A stretch of DNA of 64,000 nt. Origin: Streptomyces sp. CB01201 (lineage in GTDB: Bacteria; Actinomycetota; Actinomycetes; Streptomycetales; Streptomycetaceae). Made by a program: the position numbers and the translations under genes. The stretch covers positions 186,001 through 250,000 of the forward strand of contig NZ_NNBJ01000002.1 in assembly GCF_002803085.1 (NCBI RefSeq), given 5' to 3'. The notes beneath the pieces were generated by a model, which had not been told where the DNA came from, did no database searches, and saw nothing but the letters and a program-made list of their open reading frames with translations. Of this stretch, positions 45,530 through 54,091 are shown piece after piece. The stretch's first letter is position 1, and each line of letters begins with the position of its first letter.

Positions 45530-45603
45530 GCCGCCTTAGCTCAGTTGGCCAGAGCAACGCACTCGTAATGCGTAGGTCTCGGGTTCGAATCCCGAAGGCG
45601 GCT
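45530..45603 (+). tRNA. tRNA-Thr (anticodon CGU)
   Basis: A full cloverleaf can be drawn. Acceptor GCCGCCT pairs with AGGCGGC. The D-loop starts TAGCTCAGTTGGCC. The anticodon stem is ACGCA/TGCGT with loop CTCGTAA, giving anticodon CGT (reads ACG, Thr). The T-arm CTCGGGTTCGAATCCCGA follows. CCA is not encoded. A -10-like TAGACT lies about 45 bases upstream. Confidence 0.97.
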
Positions 45604-45610
45604 CGGATCA

Positions 45611-45646
45611 GCCCCAGGACTCACTCGCCGTGACCTGGGGCTTTTT
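45611..45646 (+). terminator. Intrinsic terminator of tRNA-Thr
   Basis: An 8-bp stem GCCCCAGG/CCTGGGGC with a 15-base loop, followed by TTTTT. Confidence 0.88.
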
Positions 45647-45910
45647 CATGTCCGTCCGCGCCTGGATCAGGCGGATACCGCGACGGCTGACAACAGCCTT
45701 GGCCGGTAAAAAGGGAATCCGGTGAATCCGGGCGGATCGGATAACTGGCCGAGTCGCCCATTTTTTTGCACGATAGCACCCGTGCATAACGCGTCCATAG
45801 GCATGGGGTATTCGCGCTGCATCGATGTGTCTATTCCTGGTCGTGCTCGCACTTCCGTACCGATTCTGCTTCACTGTTCCAGAATTTTCCCCAGACGAGA
45901 CGGGATCAAG
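45647..45910. other. Gene-free stretch after the tRNA, A/T-richer
   Basis: No gene is visible. Composition drops in GC (runs of T and TATTCG-like words), as expected for a promoter region of the following enzyme gene. I found no second copy of the tRNA 3' end here. Confidence 0.5.
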
Positions 45911-46753
45911 GTGTCACACATGAATGTGGAACGGTCGACGGGAAGTGCTCGTGCGGCATCGCCGCGGCGTTATCTGATGTGTCGCCCCACCCACTTCGAT
46001 GTCACGTATTCGATCAACCCGTGGATGGACCCGAGTAAGCCCACCTCGGCAGAGACCGGGCTGGCCCAGTGGAAGGAACTGCACGACACGTTCGTCGAAC
46101 TCGGCCACGACGTGCAGCTCATAGAACCGGTGCCAGGTCTGCCCGACATGGTGTTCGCCGCGAACGGTGCCATCGTCATCGACAACAAGGTGCTCGTCGC
46201 CCGCTTCCGGCATTCCCAGCGCGTCGACGAGTCGGCCGCCTACCTCGACTGGTTCGGCCGTGGCGGCTGGTCTGAGGTCCGGCAGGCCGAGTACGTCAAC
46301 GAGGGCGAGGGTGACTTCCTCTACGCGGGCGGGGAGATCCTCGCCGGCAGCGGGTTCCGCTCCGACCTGCGGTCGCACGACGAGGTGAGCGAGTTCTTCA
46401 GCCGCCCCGTGGTGACCCTGACGTTGGTCGATCCGCGGTTCTACCACCTCGACACGGCGCTGTCGGTGCTCGCGGACGGGGAGATCATGTACAACCCGGC
46501 GGCGTTCTCGCCCGAGAGCCGGTCGGTGCTGGCCGAGCGCTTCCCCGACGCGATCCTGGCCGACCAGGCCGACGCGGCGACCTTCGGCCTGAACGCTCTG
46601 TCGGACGGGCGGAACGTGATACTGCCGCAGCAGGCCGTGGGCCTCGCGGCGCAGCTGCGCGAGCGCGGCTACCACCCCATCGGAGCCGATCTGACCGAGC
46701 TCCTGAAGGCGGGCGGCAGCGTCAAGTGCTGCACGCTCGAACTGCGGGGCTAG
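45911..46753 (+). CDS. Dimethylargininase-like amidinohydrolase
   Basis: 280 residues of the guanidine-modifying superfamily. Conserved parts are MCRPTHFDVTY, PDMVFAANGA with the substrate-binding Asp, FYHLDTALSV with the catalytic His, and the C-terminal CCTLEL with the nucleophile Cys. Members hydrolyse N-methylated arginines or arginine itself to citrulline. If it belongs to the cluster it could feed the arginine-citrulline-ornithine pool used for piperazate, but it may also be an unrelated neighbour. GTG at 45911 has GGGA at 5 bases; ATG at 45920 is in frame. Confidence 0.87.
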   Translation: MSHMNVERSTGSARAASPRRYLMCRPTHFDVTYSINPWMDPSKPTSAETGLAQWKELHDTFVELGHDVQLIEPVPGLPDMVFAANGAIVIDNKVLVARFRHSQRVDESAAYLDWFGRGGWSEVRQAEYVNEGEGDFLYAGGEILAGSGFRSDLRSHDEVSEFFSRPVVTLTLVDPRFYHLDTALSVLADGEIMYNPAAFSPESRSVLAERFPDAILADQADAATFGLNALSDGRNVILPQQAVGLAAQLRERGYHPIGADLTELLKAGGSVKCCTLELRG

Positions 46754-47163
46754 GCATGTTCCGGGCGCCGGGCGAACGTGGCCGAGCCGTCCGGTTGTCC
46801 CGTTGACGGGACGGCCCCGCTGGCCGGTCCGGCCGATCGTGCACAAAGTGCTTTCCCGTTCACCTGCCACCCGTCCGAGGGTATATTCGGGCGCAGCCGG
46901 AATCAGAAACCGGAAATGCGGGAGCATGTGCGGCACGTGTTTGCCGGCCAGGGATATGGTCGACCCTGGGAAATCGGTCGAATATATCGGCCGATGACCG
47001 GTCGTTCTATTCCAGGAGTGTCTTCCGGGTCGCTCAGTCGACTCGGAAGGCTCCTCCGAAGCCAATATGGTTGGCGATTTCGGCAGCCTGTCGAGCGCAG
47101 CGGCAAGTAATACGCGCAGAGCCCTCCGCGATCGTGCCCCAGAACACGAAGGAGGAAGAAGCG
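46754..47163. other. Gene-free upstream region of the thioesterase gene
   Basis: 410 bases without a convincing gene. One 110-codon open frame has no ribosome site and atypical codons. The middle is A/T-rich (GGTCGAATATATCGGCC near 46975-46995) and likely holds the promoter. Confidence 0.5.
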
Positions 47164-47985
47164 ATGAGTAGCATGCGCCGCCATGACGCCGTGGGCAGTA
47201 GCTGGATACGCCAGTTCCACGAGCCGCGAGGTGACGGTCGCCCGACGGTGGTCTGCTTTCCGCACGCCGGAGGATCCGCGTCGGCCTACTTCTCCCTGTC
47301 GGCGGCCCTGGCCGCCACGGCCGATGTGCTGATCGTGCAGTATCCCGGCAGGCAGGACCGTCTCGCCGAATCCCCTTTGGAGGATTTGCTGGAGATGGCG
47401 GACCGTGCCACCGAGGCTCTGGAACCCTGGCGCGGCGGGCTGTTGGCCCTCTTCGGGCACAGCATGGGGTCCGCCCTGGCTTACGAGGTTGCGCTACGGA
47501 TGGAACGGCGGCCGGGCCGCGACCTGTTGGGTCTGATTGTCTCGGGCCGTGGGGCGCCGTCCGTCCGCCAGGACCGCGGCCTCCACCGGCTGGACGACGA
47601 AGGCATTACCGAGCACATGGTGGAACTCGCCGGGACGCCGCCGGCCCTGCTGGCCGACAAGGAGCTCCTGGCGACGGTCATCCCGCCCCTGCGCGCCGAC
47701 TTCAGGGCAGTGGAGACGTACCAGGGGCTCTCGGGCAGCAAGGTCGGTTGCCCCATCAGTAGTTACTGCGGGGAGCAGGATCCGAGCGTGCCGCGCGACG
47801 GGTTCCTCAAGTGGCGCGAGCACACCACCGCGCAGTGCACGACCAGGTTCTTCGACGGCGGTCACTTCTATCTGCAGTCACAGGTGCCGGAGGTGGCCCG
47901 GACCATCTCGCGGGACCTGGCGGCCTTCTCCCTCGCATACCGCGGCGAGGAACCGCTTTCCGCGGCCGGGCAGCGCGGCGCGTGA
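47164..47985 (+). CDS. Type II thioesterase
   Basis: 273 residues, standard for editing thioesterases of NRPS and PKS assembly lines, which clear misprimed carrier proteins. The N-terminal CFPHAGGSASAYF, nucleophile Ser100 in FGHSMGSALAYE, and active His in GGHFYL are all present. ATG at 47164 has AAGGAGG at good spacing. No NRPS or PKS gene is in the window, so the thioesterase implies that one lies beyond its end. A perfect hairpin follows the stop at 48061. Confidence 0.93.
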   Translation: MSSMRRHDAVGSSWIRQFHEPRGDGRPTVVCFPHAGGSASAYFSLSAALAATADVLIVQYPGRQDRLAESPLEDLLEMADRATEALEPWRGGLLALFGHSMGSALAYEVALRMERRPGRDLLGLIVSGRGAPSVRQDRGLHRLDDEGITEHMVELAGTPPALLADKELLATVIPPLRADFRAVETYQGLSGSKVGCPISSYCGEQDPSVPRDGFLKWREHTTAQCTTRFFDGGHFYLQSQVPEVARTISRDLAAFSLAYRGEEPLSAAGQRGA

Positions 47986-48060
47986 GACGAGCGGTCGGCT
48001 CGGCGGGAGGGCCGTCGGCGTTCCGTGCCCGGGACGCCGAGGAGTTGCAGGGCAGGCGGT

Positions 48061-48097
48061 GGGTTCCGGCCGTAACGCGGGGCACTGGCCGGAACCC
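48061..48097 (+). terminator. Terminator of the thioesterase gene
   Basis: Perfect 11-bp inverted repeat GGGTTCCGGCC/GGCCGGAACCC with a 15-base loop. Confidence 0.7.
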
Positions 48098-48111
48098 GCC
48101 GCTCGCGACTT

Positions 48112-48175
48112 GACGCGATGTATCGCGTCTTCCTAATCTCGCATTGCTGCTCAACCGCAATCTCGCGTTGCCGCT
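48112..48175. promoter_or_regulatory. Operator candidates before the ABC exporter
   Basis: A perfect 8-bp-arm palindrome GACGCGATGTATCGCGTC (48112-48129) is followed by a direct repeat, AATCTCGCATTGCTGCT (48135-48151) and AATCTCGCGTTGCCGCT (48159-48175), with a 24-base period. They end 80 bases before the exporter ATPase start. Confidence 0.55.
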
Positions 48176-48255
48176 AACAGCCCTTCTGCGTAAGGGTGTT
48201 GGCGATTCTTGCGGCCACTCGTGCCCGAAACCACTCGTACCTGGGGAGATCCTTC

Positions 48256-49266
48256 ATGCCAGATGCCATCTACGCCGAAGGCCTGGTGAAGCACTTTGGC
48301 GACGTGCGGGCTGTGGACGGTGTCGATCTCGCTGTCCCCAGTGGGTCCGTGCTCGGTCTGCTGGGCCCCAACGGCGCCGGCAAGACCACGGTCGTGCGGA
48401 TGCTGACCACCCTGCTGAAGCCCGATGCCGGGCATGCGACGGTGGCGGGGTTCGATGTGGTCAAGAATCCGAACGACGTGCGGCGGAACATGGGTCTGTC
48501 GGGACAGTTCGCCGCAGTCGACGACTACCTGACCGGCCGTGAGAACCTGCAGATGGTGGGCCAGCTCTACCAGTTGAGCAAGCGCGACGCGAAGGCCCGG
48601 GCCGGAGTGCTCCTGGAGCGGTTCAACCTCGGCGCCGCCGCCGACCGCACCGCCAAGACGTACTCGGGCGGCATGCGGCGCCGGCTCGACCTCGCCGCGG
48701 CGCTGATCGTCCAGCCGAGCGTGATGGTCATGGACGAGCCGACCACGGGGCTGGACCCGCGCAATCGGCAGGCACTGTGGGACGTCATCCAGGAGCTGGT
48801 CAAGGGCGGTACGACGCTGCTGCTGACCACGCAGTACCTGGAGGAGGCCGACCACCTCGCGCATGACATCTGTGTCGTGAACAACGGGGTCGTGATCGCC
48901 CGCGGCACTGCCGACCAGCTGAAGGCGCGGAGCGGCCACGAGCGGGTTGAGGTCGTCGTGCACGGGCGGGAAGACATCGTGGCCGCCAGTACGGTCCTCG
49001 CGGCCCAGGGCCATGGCGAGGTCACGGTCGAGGAGCACACGCGCAAGCTCACCGTGCCGGTCACCGGCGGTGCCCGACTGCTTGCCGACATCATCCGCAG
49101 CCTGGACGAGCAGGACATCACGATCGACGACATCGGGTTGCGCCGCCCGACCCTGGACGACGTGTTCATCGCACTCACCGGCCACACCGCCGAGGCTGCC
49201 GAGCCCGCCGAGTCGGAGGAGAACGTCCAGACCGAGAACCTGCCCACGAAGGAGATGGCGAAGTGA
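48256..49266 (+). CDS. DrrA-type ABC exporter ATPase
   Basis: 336 residues. Walker A GPNGAGKTT, Q-loop GLSGQFAAVDDYLTG, signature YSGGMRRRLDL, Walker B VMVMDEPTTGLDP and H-loop region LLLTTQYLEEAD are present. The C-terminal domain (about 230-320) is that of daunorubicin-resistance DrrA proteins. With the permease encoded next it should export, and give resistance to, the cluster's product. ATG at 48256 follows GGGGAG; the stop overlaps the permease GTG (GTGA). Confidence 0.94.
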   Translation: MPDAIYAEGLVKHFGDVRAVDGVDLAVPSGSVLGLLGPNGAGKTTVVRMLTTLLKPDAGHATVAGFDVVKNPNDVRRNMGLSGQFAAVDDYLTGRENLQMVGQLYQLSKRDAKARAGVLLERFNLGAAADRTAKTYSGGMRRRLDLAAALIVQPSVMVMDEPTTGLDPRNRQALWDVIQELVKGGTTLLLTTQYLEEADHLAHDICVVNNGVVIARGTADQLKARSGHERVEVVVHGREDIVAASTVLAAQGHGEVTVEEHTRKLTVPVTGGARLLADIIRSLDEQDITIDDIGLRRPTLDDVFIALTGHTAEAAEPAESEENVQTENLPTKEMAK

Positions 49267-50129
49267 CCGCCCCCACCGTCTCGACCACCCAGACCGCTTC
49301 GGCGTCCGCACCGCCGCATGCCAGGGTCGGTATCGGACAGTCCGTCCGTGACTCGATCGTCATCGGCAAGACCAACCTGCTCCGCCTGACGAGGGTCCCC
49401 GAGGTCGTCATCTTCTCGATGATCCAGCCGGTCATCTTCGTCGTGATGTTCTCGTACGTGTTCGGCGGCTCCATGAACGTCGGCGGGACCGCCGACCCCG
49501 GCGTCTATCGCGAGTTCCTGATGGTCGGGATCTTCGCCCAGACCGTCGTCTTCGCCACCGTGACGTCCAGCGGCGCCATCGCCCACGACATGAGCAAGGG
49601 ACTCATCGACCGCTTCCGGTCGTTGCCGATGGCCCGCGGCGCGGTGCTCAGCGGCCGGACGTTCGCCGACCTGGTGCTGATGACGTTCACCGTGATCGTG
49701 CTGGCGATCGTTGGGGCGTTGGTCGGCTGGCGCTTCCACGAAGGCGTCCTCAAGGCGCTGGGGGCCTTCGGCCTGGTGCTTCTGCTCGGGTACGCGCTCA
49801 CCTGGGTCGGCGCGCTGATCGGTGTGTCGGTCCGTAGCCCCGAGGCGGCGTCCTCCGCACCGATGCTCTGGATCCTTCCGGTCACGTTCATCTCCAACGC
49901 TTTCGTGGACCCCGGTCAGATGACACCCTGGCTGCGGCACGTGGCCGACTGGAACCCCTTCAGCGCCACCGTGCAGGCCGGCCGGGAACTCTTCGGCAAC
50001 CCGGGTGTCCGGACGTCGGGCGCCTGGCCGATGGAACACTCGGTGCTCGCCTCGCTGATCTACTCGGTCATCATCATCGTCGTCTGCCGCACCCTCGCCG
50101 TGCGCAAGTACCGGAACTCCACTTCGTAG
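49263..50129 (+). CDS. DrrB-type ABC-2 exporter permease
   Basis: 288 residues with six hydrophobic segments after a 50-residue soluble head, matching ABC-2-type drug permeases (VPEVVIFSMIQPVIFVVMF, then the conserved RFRSLPMARGAVLSGRTFADL). It forms the membrane channel driven by the ATPase encoded just upstream, with a four-base start/stop overlap. The gene converges on the IS701-like gene. Confidence 0.93.
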   Translation: MTAPTVSTTQTASASAPPHARVGIGQSVRDSIVIGKTNLLRLTRVPEVVIFSMIQPVIFVVMFSYVFGGSMNVGGTADPGVYREFLMVGIFAQTVVFATVTSSGAIAHDMSKGLIDRFRSLPMARGAVLSGRTFADLVLMTFTVIVLAIVGALVGWRFHEGVLKALGAFGLVLLLGYALTWVGALIGVSVRSPEAASSAPMLWILPVTFISNAFVDPGQMTPWLRHVADWNPFSATVQAGRELFGNPGVRTSGAWPMEHSVLASLIYSVIIIVVCRTLAVRKYRNSTS

Positions 50130-50227
50130 CAGAGCTGCTGGGACACCCGCCCGCGCTCAGCCGGCCGCCCGTGTGTGCGACGTCCGTGTCGCACCCGGCG
50201 CCGGTACGGGAGCCGGCCTCCATACCG

Positions 50228-50264
50228 CTGCCCTGGCCCGCGTTCCCCCGCCGGGTCAGGGCAG
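50228..50264. terminator. Hairpin between convergent genes
   Basis: 8-bp stem CTGCCCTG/CAGGGCAG with a 21-base loop. It overlaps the last codons of the IS701-like gene on the other strand. Confidence 0.4.
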
Positions 50265-51473
50265 CACCCATGGCAGGGGTACCCCGGCGCACGGATCCCG
50301 CGGGCTGTTCGGCGCCGAGCTGAAAGAGGCATCGAGGTGGCGGAACGCGTAAGCGGAGGAGACGAGGGCCATGTGGCGGTGCCAGCCGGGAAACGAGCGG
50401 CCCTCGAAGTCACCGAGGCCGAAGTCGCGCTTCATGGTGCCGATCGAGGTGGTGACACTCGTTCGCAGCGTGGACAGGGACATGACCTCGTCGAGGGGCC
50501 GGTCGGTGAGGTTGGTGATCCAGACGGGGCCGGAGCGGCGGTCCTGGGTCACCTCGGCCAGAAGGCGAAAGGGGACGTCGGCTCCGGCCGTTCGGCCACC
50601 GGGCAGGCGGACCAGCGCGGACCGGACCTGCGTGCGCCGCTGCTGCTCGCCCTCCGAGGTGAACACCACGTCGTGGGCGGTGGAGGCGGCGGCCAGGCAC
50701 TCGGCGGCACTGAGGAGTCCTCGGCTGCGCGGAGCACTCTCGCCAGTGGGATGGGCCCTCGTGTGCGGGGGCAGCGTGACGATGAAACCGCGACCCCGAC
50801 GGCTGAGCCCGCGCACGAAGGAGTCTGCGTCGGGAGCGCCGCTCATGTCGGCCACGAGAGGGACGGAAGGGCAGGAAGCGCGGTCGGCCAAGGTGTCGAT
50901 GAGGTTGAGCATCTGGGCTTCCAGCGGGCGGTATTCCACTGCTTCCGGGACGCGTGCGCGCCGCCGAAGGTGCTCGTCCTTCGTCCACACCGCGGGCAGA
51001 TGCAACCGCCACTCGACGGGTACCTGCACCGAGCCTATGGAGAGGAACGCGCCGATTCCCACCTGGCAGTTGAGGGTGCGGCCCGAGTTCGGGTCGAAGT
51101 AGCGGTGCACGCCGACCGACTGCGCACCCGACTTGGGTATGACCACGCGTTGGACAGTCCACGCGGAGGCGGGTCTGCACGCCTCGACCCAGCGGGTGAG
51201 GTTGCGCATGACCGCATCCCAGTTCCACGGACTGGTGGAAACGAACTGGCGAAGCGACTGGGCGGCGGTGGGTGAGGTGGACACGCAGTGGGCCAGGCGC
51301 CGTACGGACTTCTTCCCCGGCGTGATGAGCAGCCCCGACAGGTAGGCCTGTGCCCAACGTCGTTGGTCGGCCCGTCTTATGCCGCTGAAGATTTCGTCGG
51401 AAAAGGCGGCCAATTCTGAGTCGAGGTCGGCAAGGGTTCGCTGCTCACTCGCGGCTGCGCCGGGCCTGGTCAT
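50256..51473 (-). CDS. Degenerate IS701-type transposase protein, probably domesticated
   Basis: 405 residues that align by eye over the whole IS701/IS4-type DDE fold: RRWAQAYLSGLL, the strand before VIPKSGAQSVGVHR, NCQVGIGAFLS, and PLVADMSGAPD. Active enzymes have W-x-x-D-D-T at the first strand. Here it reads WTVQRV, so the first catalytic Asp pair (positions 108-109) is Gln-Arg, while Asp209 of the second site is kept. No terminal inverted repeats or target duplication were seen. ATG at 51473 has AGGGGG upstream. Similar transposase-like proteins sit in actinomycete metabolite clusters, and a regulatory role is my inference. Confidence 0.8.
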   Translation of the reverse strand: MTRPGAAASEQRTLADLDSELAAFSDEIFSGIRRADQRRWAQAYLSGLLITPGKKSVRRLAHCVSTSPTAAQSLRQFVSTSPWNWDAVMRNLTRWVEACRPASAWTVQRVVIPKSGAQSVGVHRYFDPNSGRTLNCQVGIGAFLSIGSVQVPVEWRLHLPAVWTKDEHLRRRARVPEAVEYRPLEAQMLNLIDTLADRASCPSVPLVADMSGAPDADSFVRGLSRRGRGFIVTLPPHTRAHPTGESAPRSRGLLSAAECLAAASTAHDVVFTSEGEQQRRTQVRSALVRLPGGRTAGADVPFRLLAEVTQDRRSGPVWITNLTDRPLDEVMSLSTLRTSVTTSIGTMKRDFGLGDFEGRSFPGWHRHMALVSSAYAFRHLDASFSSAPNSPRDPCAGVPLPWVLP

Positions 51474-52484
51474 GGTGCAATTCCCCCTACGGCCAATCGG
51501 TGCGCGGTCATCAGAGTCGACGAGCGAATCACGATGCGACGCAACCGACAAGCAAGATTTGGCTGAAATGCATCGCGTCGAGCGGGTTGCCTCGGCGCTG
51601 AGGCTGTGGGGGCGGGAATCAGCCAAGGGCTCTCGGATCTGACGGCCCTTCCTCGAAGCCAGTGAAATCCTGCCACCTCCGATGCGGAACCGCACCCCCC
51701 CATTGCCCCGGAACGCTTGGGCGCAGGCCCATCGACCGTGTGTGACTGCGATCTGGCGGGAGGCGGACAGACCTGGCCTTCGGACGTGCGGGAGGGGTGC
51801 GGTCGGGGTGCGGTCGGGGCGTCCGCGATCACGCCCCCTCCGGGCCGGGGGCTCTCCGATCAGCCGTGGATGCTGGTGCAGACAGGCTGAATGACCTTCA
51901 AGCCATACTCGGGGAGCCGGCCGCCGACCGCCGACCCGAGTCCGGGCGAAGGGCCGAGAACGGCGAGATCGCGTTCGGCAACCGGGCCGGGATCCGCTCG
52001 CACCGGGGCTCCCGGCCCACCGCTCGAAACCTGTCCGGGCCCGGCTCACCGAGCACGCGGACGCGATGGGTGTAACTCCCATGAGCTTCTTGTGAATTCT
52101 TACGCGATATTTACACCTCGACCGGGTGCTGTGGCCTATCGGGGTGCGCAACAAGCCCGCCGCGCCATGGAAGTCGAATGTCCGTTTAGTTCGAATTGAC
52201 GGTTGAGTGGGGAATCTCGGAATGGGCAAGCTTGTCGTGTGCTGTGACGGTTCGGTGTTATTTCTCGATGTAGGGGCCACGTCAGTGTCAACTTCAACAA
52301 GTATGTGCGGTCAGAGCTATGCGCTTGATCTTGCCAATACCTTGAGTTTTACTCAGGTCTGTCCGCTCCGGCGGTCGCACGCATGTCGCTCGTCAACGTG
52401 AAGTTGCTCGTCAACGTGGAGTGGCGTATCGGCAGCCTGCGTACTCGCGGAGTCGAGGTGAAGGCGAACGGGGGATAATTCGTC
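51474..52484. other. Kilobase gene-free region upstream of the LmbU-type regulator
   Basis: It separates the divergent IS701-like and LmbU-like genes. The part nearer the regulator (about 52075-52360) is clearly A/T-richer, with words like GTGAATTCTTACGCGATATTTAC. A 59-codon open frame from ATG 52222 has a GGGGA site but codon use unlike a Streptomyces gene. An 18-bp direct repeat lies at 52386-52421. I saw no remnant genes. Confidence 0.6.
52386..52421. repeat. Two 18-bp direct repeats before the regulator gene
   Basis: Copies at 52386-52403 and 52404-52421 share CGCTCGTCAACGTG or TGCTCGTCAACGTG cores. They sit 64-99 bases upstream of the LmbU-like start and could be operator half-sites. 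Confidence 0.6.
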
Positions 52485-53159
52485 ATGTCGAAAACCGACG
52501 CAACGAAGTCTGTGCTGTTTCGAAGGAGACCGGAATCCGTCCCTAGACAGGGCGGTGGCGTGCATGAAGCCGGACAGCCCGCTCAGGTTCTTACGACGAA
52601 AGTGGGTCTGCAGTTACCCGCGGGACTCACCTTCGAAAACTGGGAATTGGCGGGACGTCAGCTCTCCGGAATCGTCAACTCGACGTCCTGGTGGCTCGGT
52701 GACTGGCTGGTGTACGGGAAAGACCACTACAGCGACCGGTACGAGCGAGGCGTTCGCGCGGCCGGCCTTCAGTACCAGACGCTGCGGAACTACGCCTGGG
52801 TGTCCCGTCGGTTCCCCATGGAGCGGCGCCGAGCCGCGCTGAGTTTCCAGCACCACGCCGAGCTGGCTTCCCGCCCCGTTGAGGAGCAGGAGCGGTGGCT
52901 CGATCAGGCCGAGCAGCAGGGGTGGAGCACCAAACAGCTGCGCCGGGCGATGCGCGTCGCGCGCGGCGAAGCGGAGCGGGAGACGCTTCAGGCCGAGCTG
53001 ACCCGGCGGCTCGCCGTGCCCGACAACCATCTCCAGTGGTGGCACAAGGCGGCGACGCAGTCCGGAGTCGAGCTTGATCAGTGGGTTCTCGCCACGCTCG
53101 ACAACGCGGCTGAACAGGTCCTGGAAGAACTGCAGGAGCAGGCCAGCGTCAGTGCCTGA
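52485..53159 (+). CDS. LmbU-family cluster regulator with a TTA codon
   Basis: 224 residues of the LmbU/NovE/HmrB family, DNA-binding proteins that activate the lincomycin, novobiocin and hormaomycin clusters. The family core runs from LPAGLTFENWELAGRQL through WLGDWLVYGKDHY and YQTLRNYAWVSRRF. Leu44 is encoded by TTA (52614-52616), the codon read only by the bldA tRNA in Streptomyces, so its translation should be growth-phase dependent. ATG at 52485 has GGGGGA upstream. A 16-bp terminator follows. It is the only dedicated regulator of the cluster in view. Confidence 0.9.
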   Translation: MSKTDATKSVLFRRRPESVPRQGGGVHEAGQPAQVLTTKVGLQLPAGLTFENWELAGRQLSGIVNSTSWWLGDWLVYGKDHYSDRYERGVRAAGLQYQTLRNYAWVSRRFPMERRRAALSFQHHAELASRPVEEQERWLDQAEQQGWSTKQLRRAMRVARGEAERETLQAELTRRLAVPDNHLQWWHKAATQSGVELDQWVLATLDNAAEQVLEELQEQASVSA

Positions 53160-53175
53160 TCGGTCTGAGTAGCGC

Positions 53176-53209
53176 AGAACCGCGGGGCCCGTCCGGGCCC
53201 CGCGGTTCT
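53176..53209. terminator. Terminator between regulator and KtzT-like gene
   Basis: Perfect 16-bp inverted repeat AGAACCGCGGGGCCCG with a 2-base loop, between convergent genes. Confidence 0.85.
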
Positions 53210-53330
53210 CTCGACCAGACGCCGGCGGGGTTTCGCTCCTCGCGTCCGCCACCCGTTCACTCGCATACCGTCGATGAGCCGGCGCTCGAAGCGCCTCGGG
53301 TCATAGCCGGGCCTGGAATGGGCGGGAAGC

Positions 53331-53987
53331 TCAGACGCCGGTGAGCGGTAGCCGACTCATGAACTCCGCGGTCTGGCGGTGCCGAGTGCACTCGCGTCCG
53401 CTGAACGACTTCTGTACGCGGTCGCGGACCTCGGCGGGCTGCTCCTGGCTGAGCTTGAACATGCCGTCGGCTCCGGTCACCGTCACCCGGAACGCGCCCA
53501 CGGCCGGGAGGATCTTGCGAAAATAGTCGACCGACTCCGACTGGTCCCAGCCCTCCCCGAATTGAGCCTCGAAGCTCAGCGCGGTGGCCCGTACGACGTC
53601 GAGCGTTTCCTCGACCGAATCGATCTTCTCCACCACGCCGCGCACGTGTACCGATGTGAAGTTCCACGTCGGCGCAGCCGGCGTCACCTCATAGACCGCC
53701 GGCGAGACATATGCGTGCGGTCCCGTGAAAGCAAGCAGAATGACGTCTTTGCTCTCCAGGGCCCGCCAATGGGGATTGGCTCTGTTCATGTGCCCGAACA
53801 GAGTGGCCCCCGTCAAGTCGGCCGGCCATTCGCCGGCCGCCTGTGGATCCGGGATGACGGGGAGGTGTGTGGCGTATGGCCCGTCATCGGCACTGCCGTT
53901 GGTCATCGCAAGCGCCAGCGGATTGTCGCGGACCAGGTCGGCCATCCACGAGCTGTCCTGCTCACGATAGTGGCTGGGTACGAACAC
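53331..53987 (-). CDS. PaiB/KtzT-fold protein, probable piperazate synthase
   Basis: 218 residues of the family usually labelled FMN-binding negative transcriptional regulator PaiB: MFVPSHYRE at the start, YATHLPVIPD, and LFGHMNRANPHW. The piperazate synthase KtzT is a haem-dependent member of this fold, which closes the N-N bond of N5-hydroxyornithine. His66 in GHMNRANPHW sits where I recall the haem-ligand His of KtzT (about residue 65). The gene is divergent from an ornithine/lysine N-hydroxylase, the partner enzyme, which is why I prefer this over a PaiB regulator. Start is GTG at 53987 with a weak ribosome site. Confidence 0.78.
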   Translation of the reverse strand: MFVPSHYREQDSSWMADLVRDNPLALAMTNGSADDGPYATHLPVIPDPQAAGEWPADLTGATLFGHMNRANPHWRALESKDVILLAFTGPHAYVSPAVYEVTPAAPTWNFTSVHVRGVVEKIDSVEETLDVVRATALSFEAQFGEGWDQSESVDYFRKILPAVGAFRVTVTGADGMFKLSQEQPAEVRDRVQKSFSGRECTRHRQTAEFMSRLPLTGV

Positions 53988-54091
53988 TTGGAAATCACAC
54001 CCCTCATTGGTTTAGTGGTCATGACACGGATCCAAGTCACCGAGGACTACCGGCAGATTACGTGCGGCGGACATGGTGTCAAAGCCCGTTC

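Noticed and set aside
46778..47110. 110-codon open frame before the thioesterase gene
   Set aside because: No ribosome site, poor third-position GC, and it covers an A/T-rich stretch that looks like a promoter.
50256..51473. An intact insertion sequence
   Set aside because: No terminal inverted repeats or target duplication were seen, and the first catalytic Asp pair is replaced.
52222..52401. 59-codon frame with Ser/Thr/Cys-rich middle that resembles a small precursor peptide
   Set aside because: It has a GGGGA site, but third codon positions are not GC-biased, it contains a TTA, and no peptide-modifying enzyme is near. I treat it as leader DNA of the regulator gene.
53331..53987. Reading this gene simply as a PaiB transcriptional regulator
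   Set aside because: Possible by family name alone, but pairing with an amine N-hydroxylase fits the KtzT function better. Kept as the alternative.
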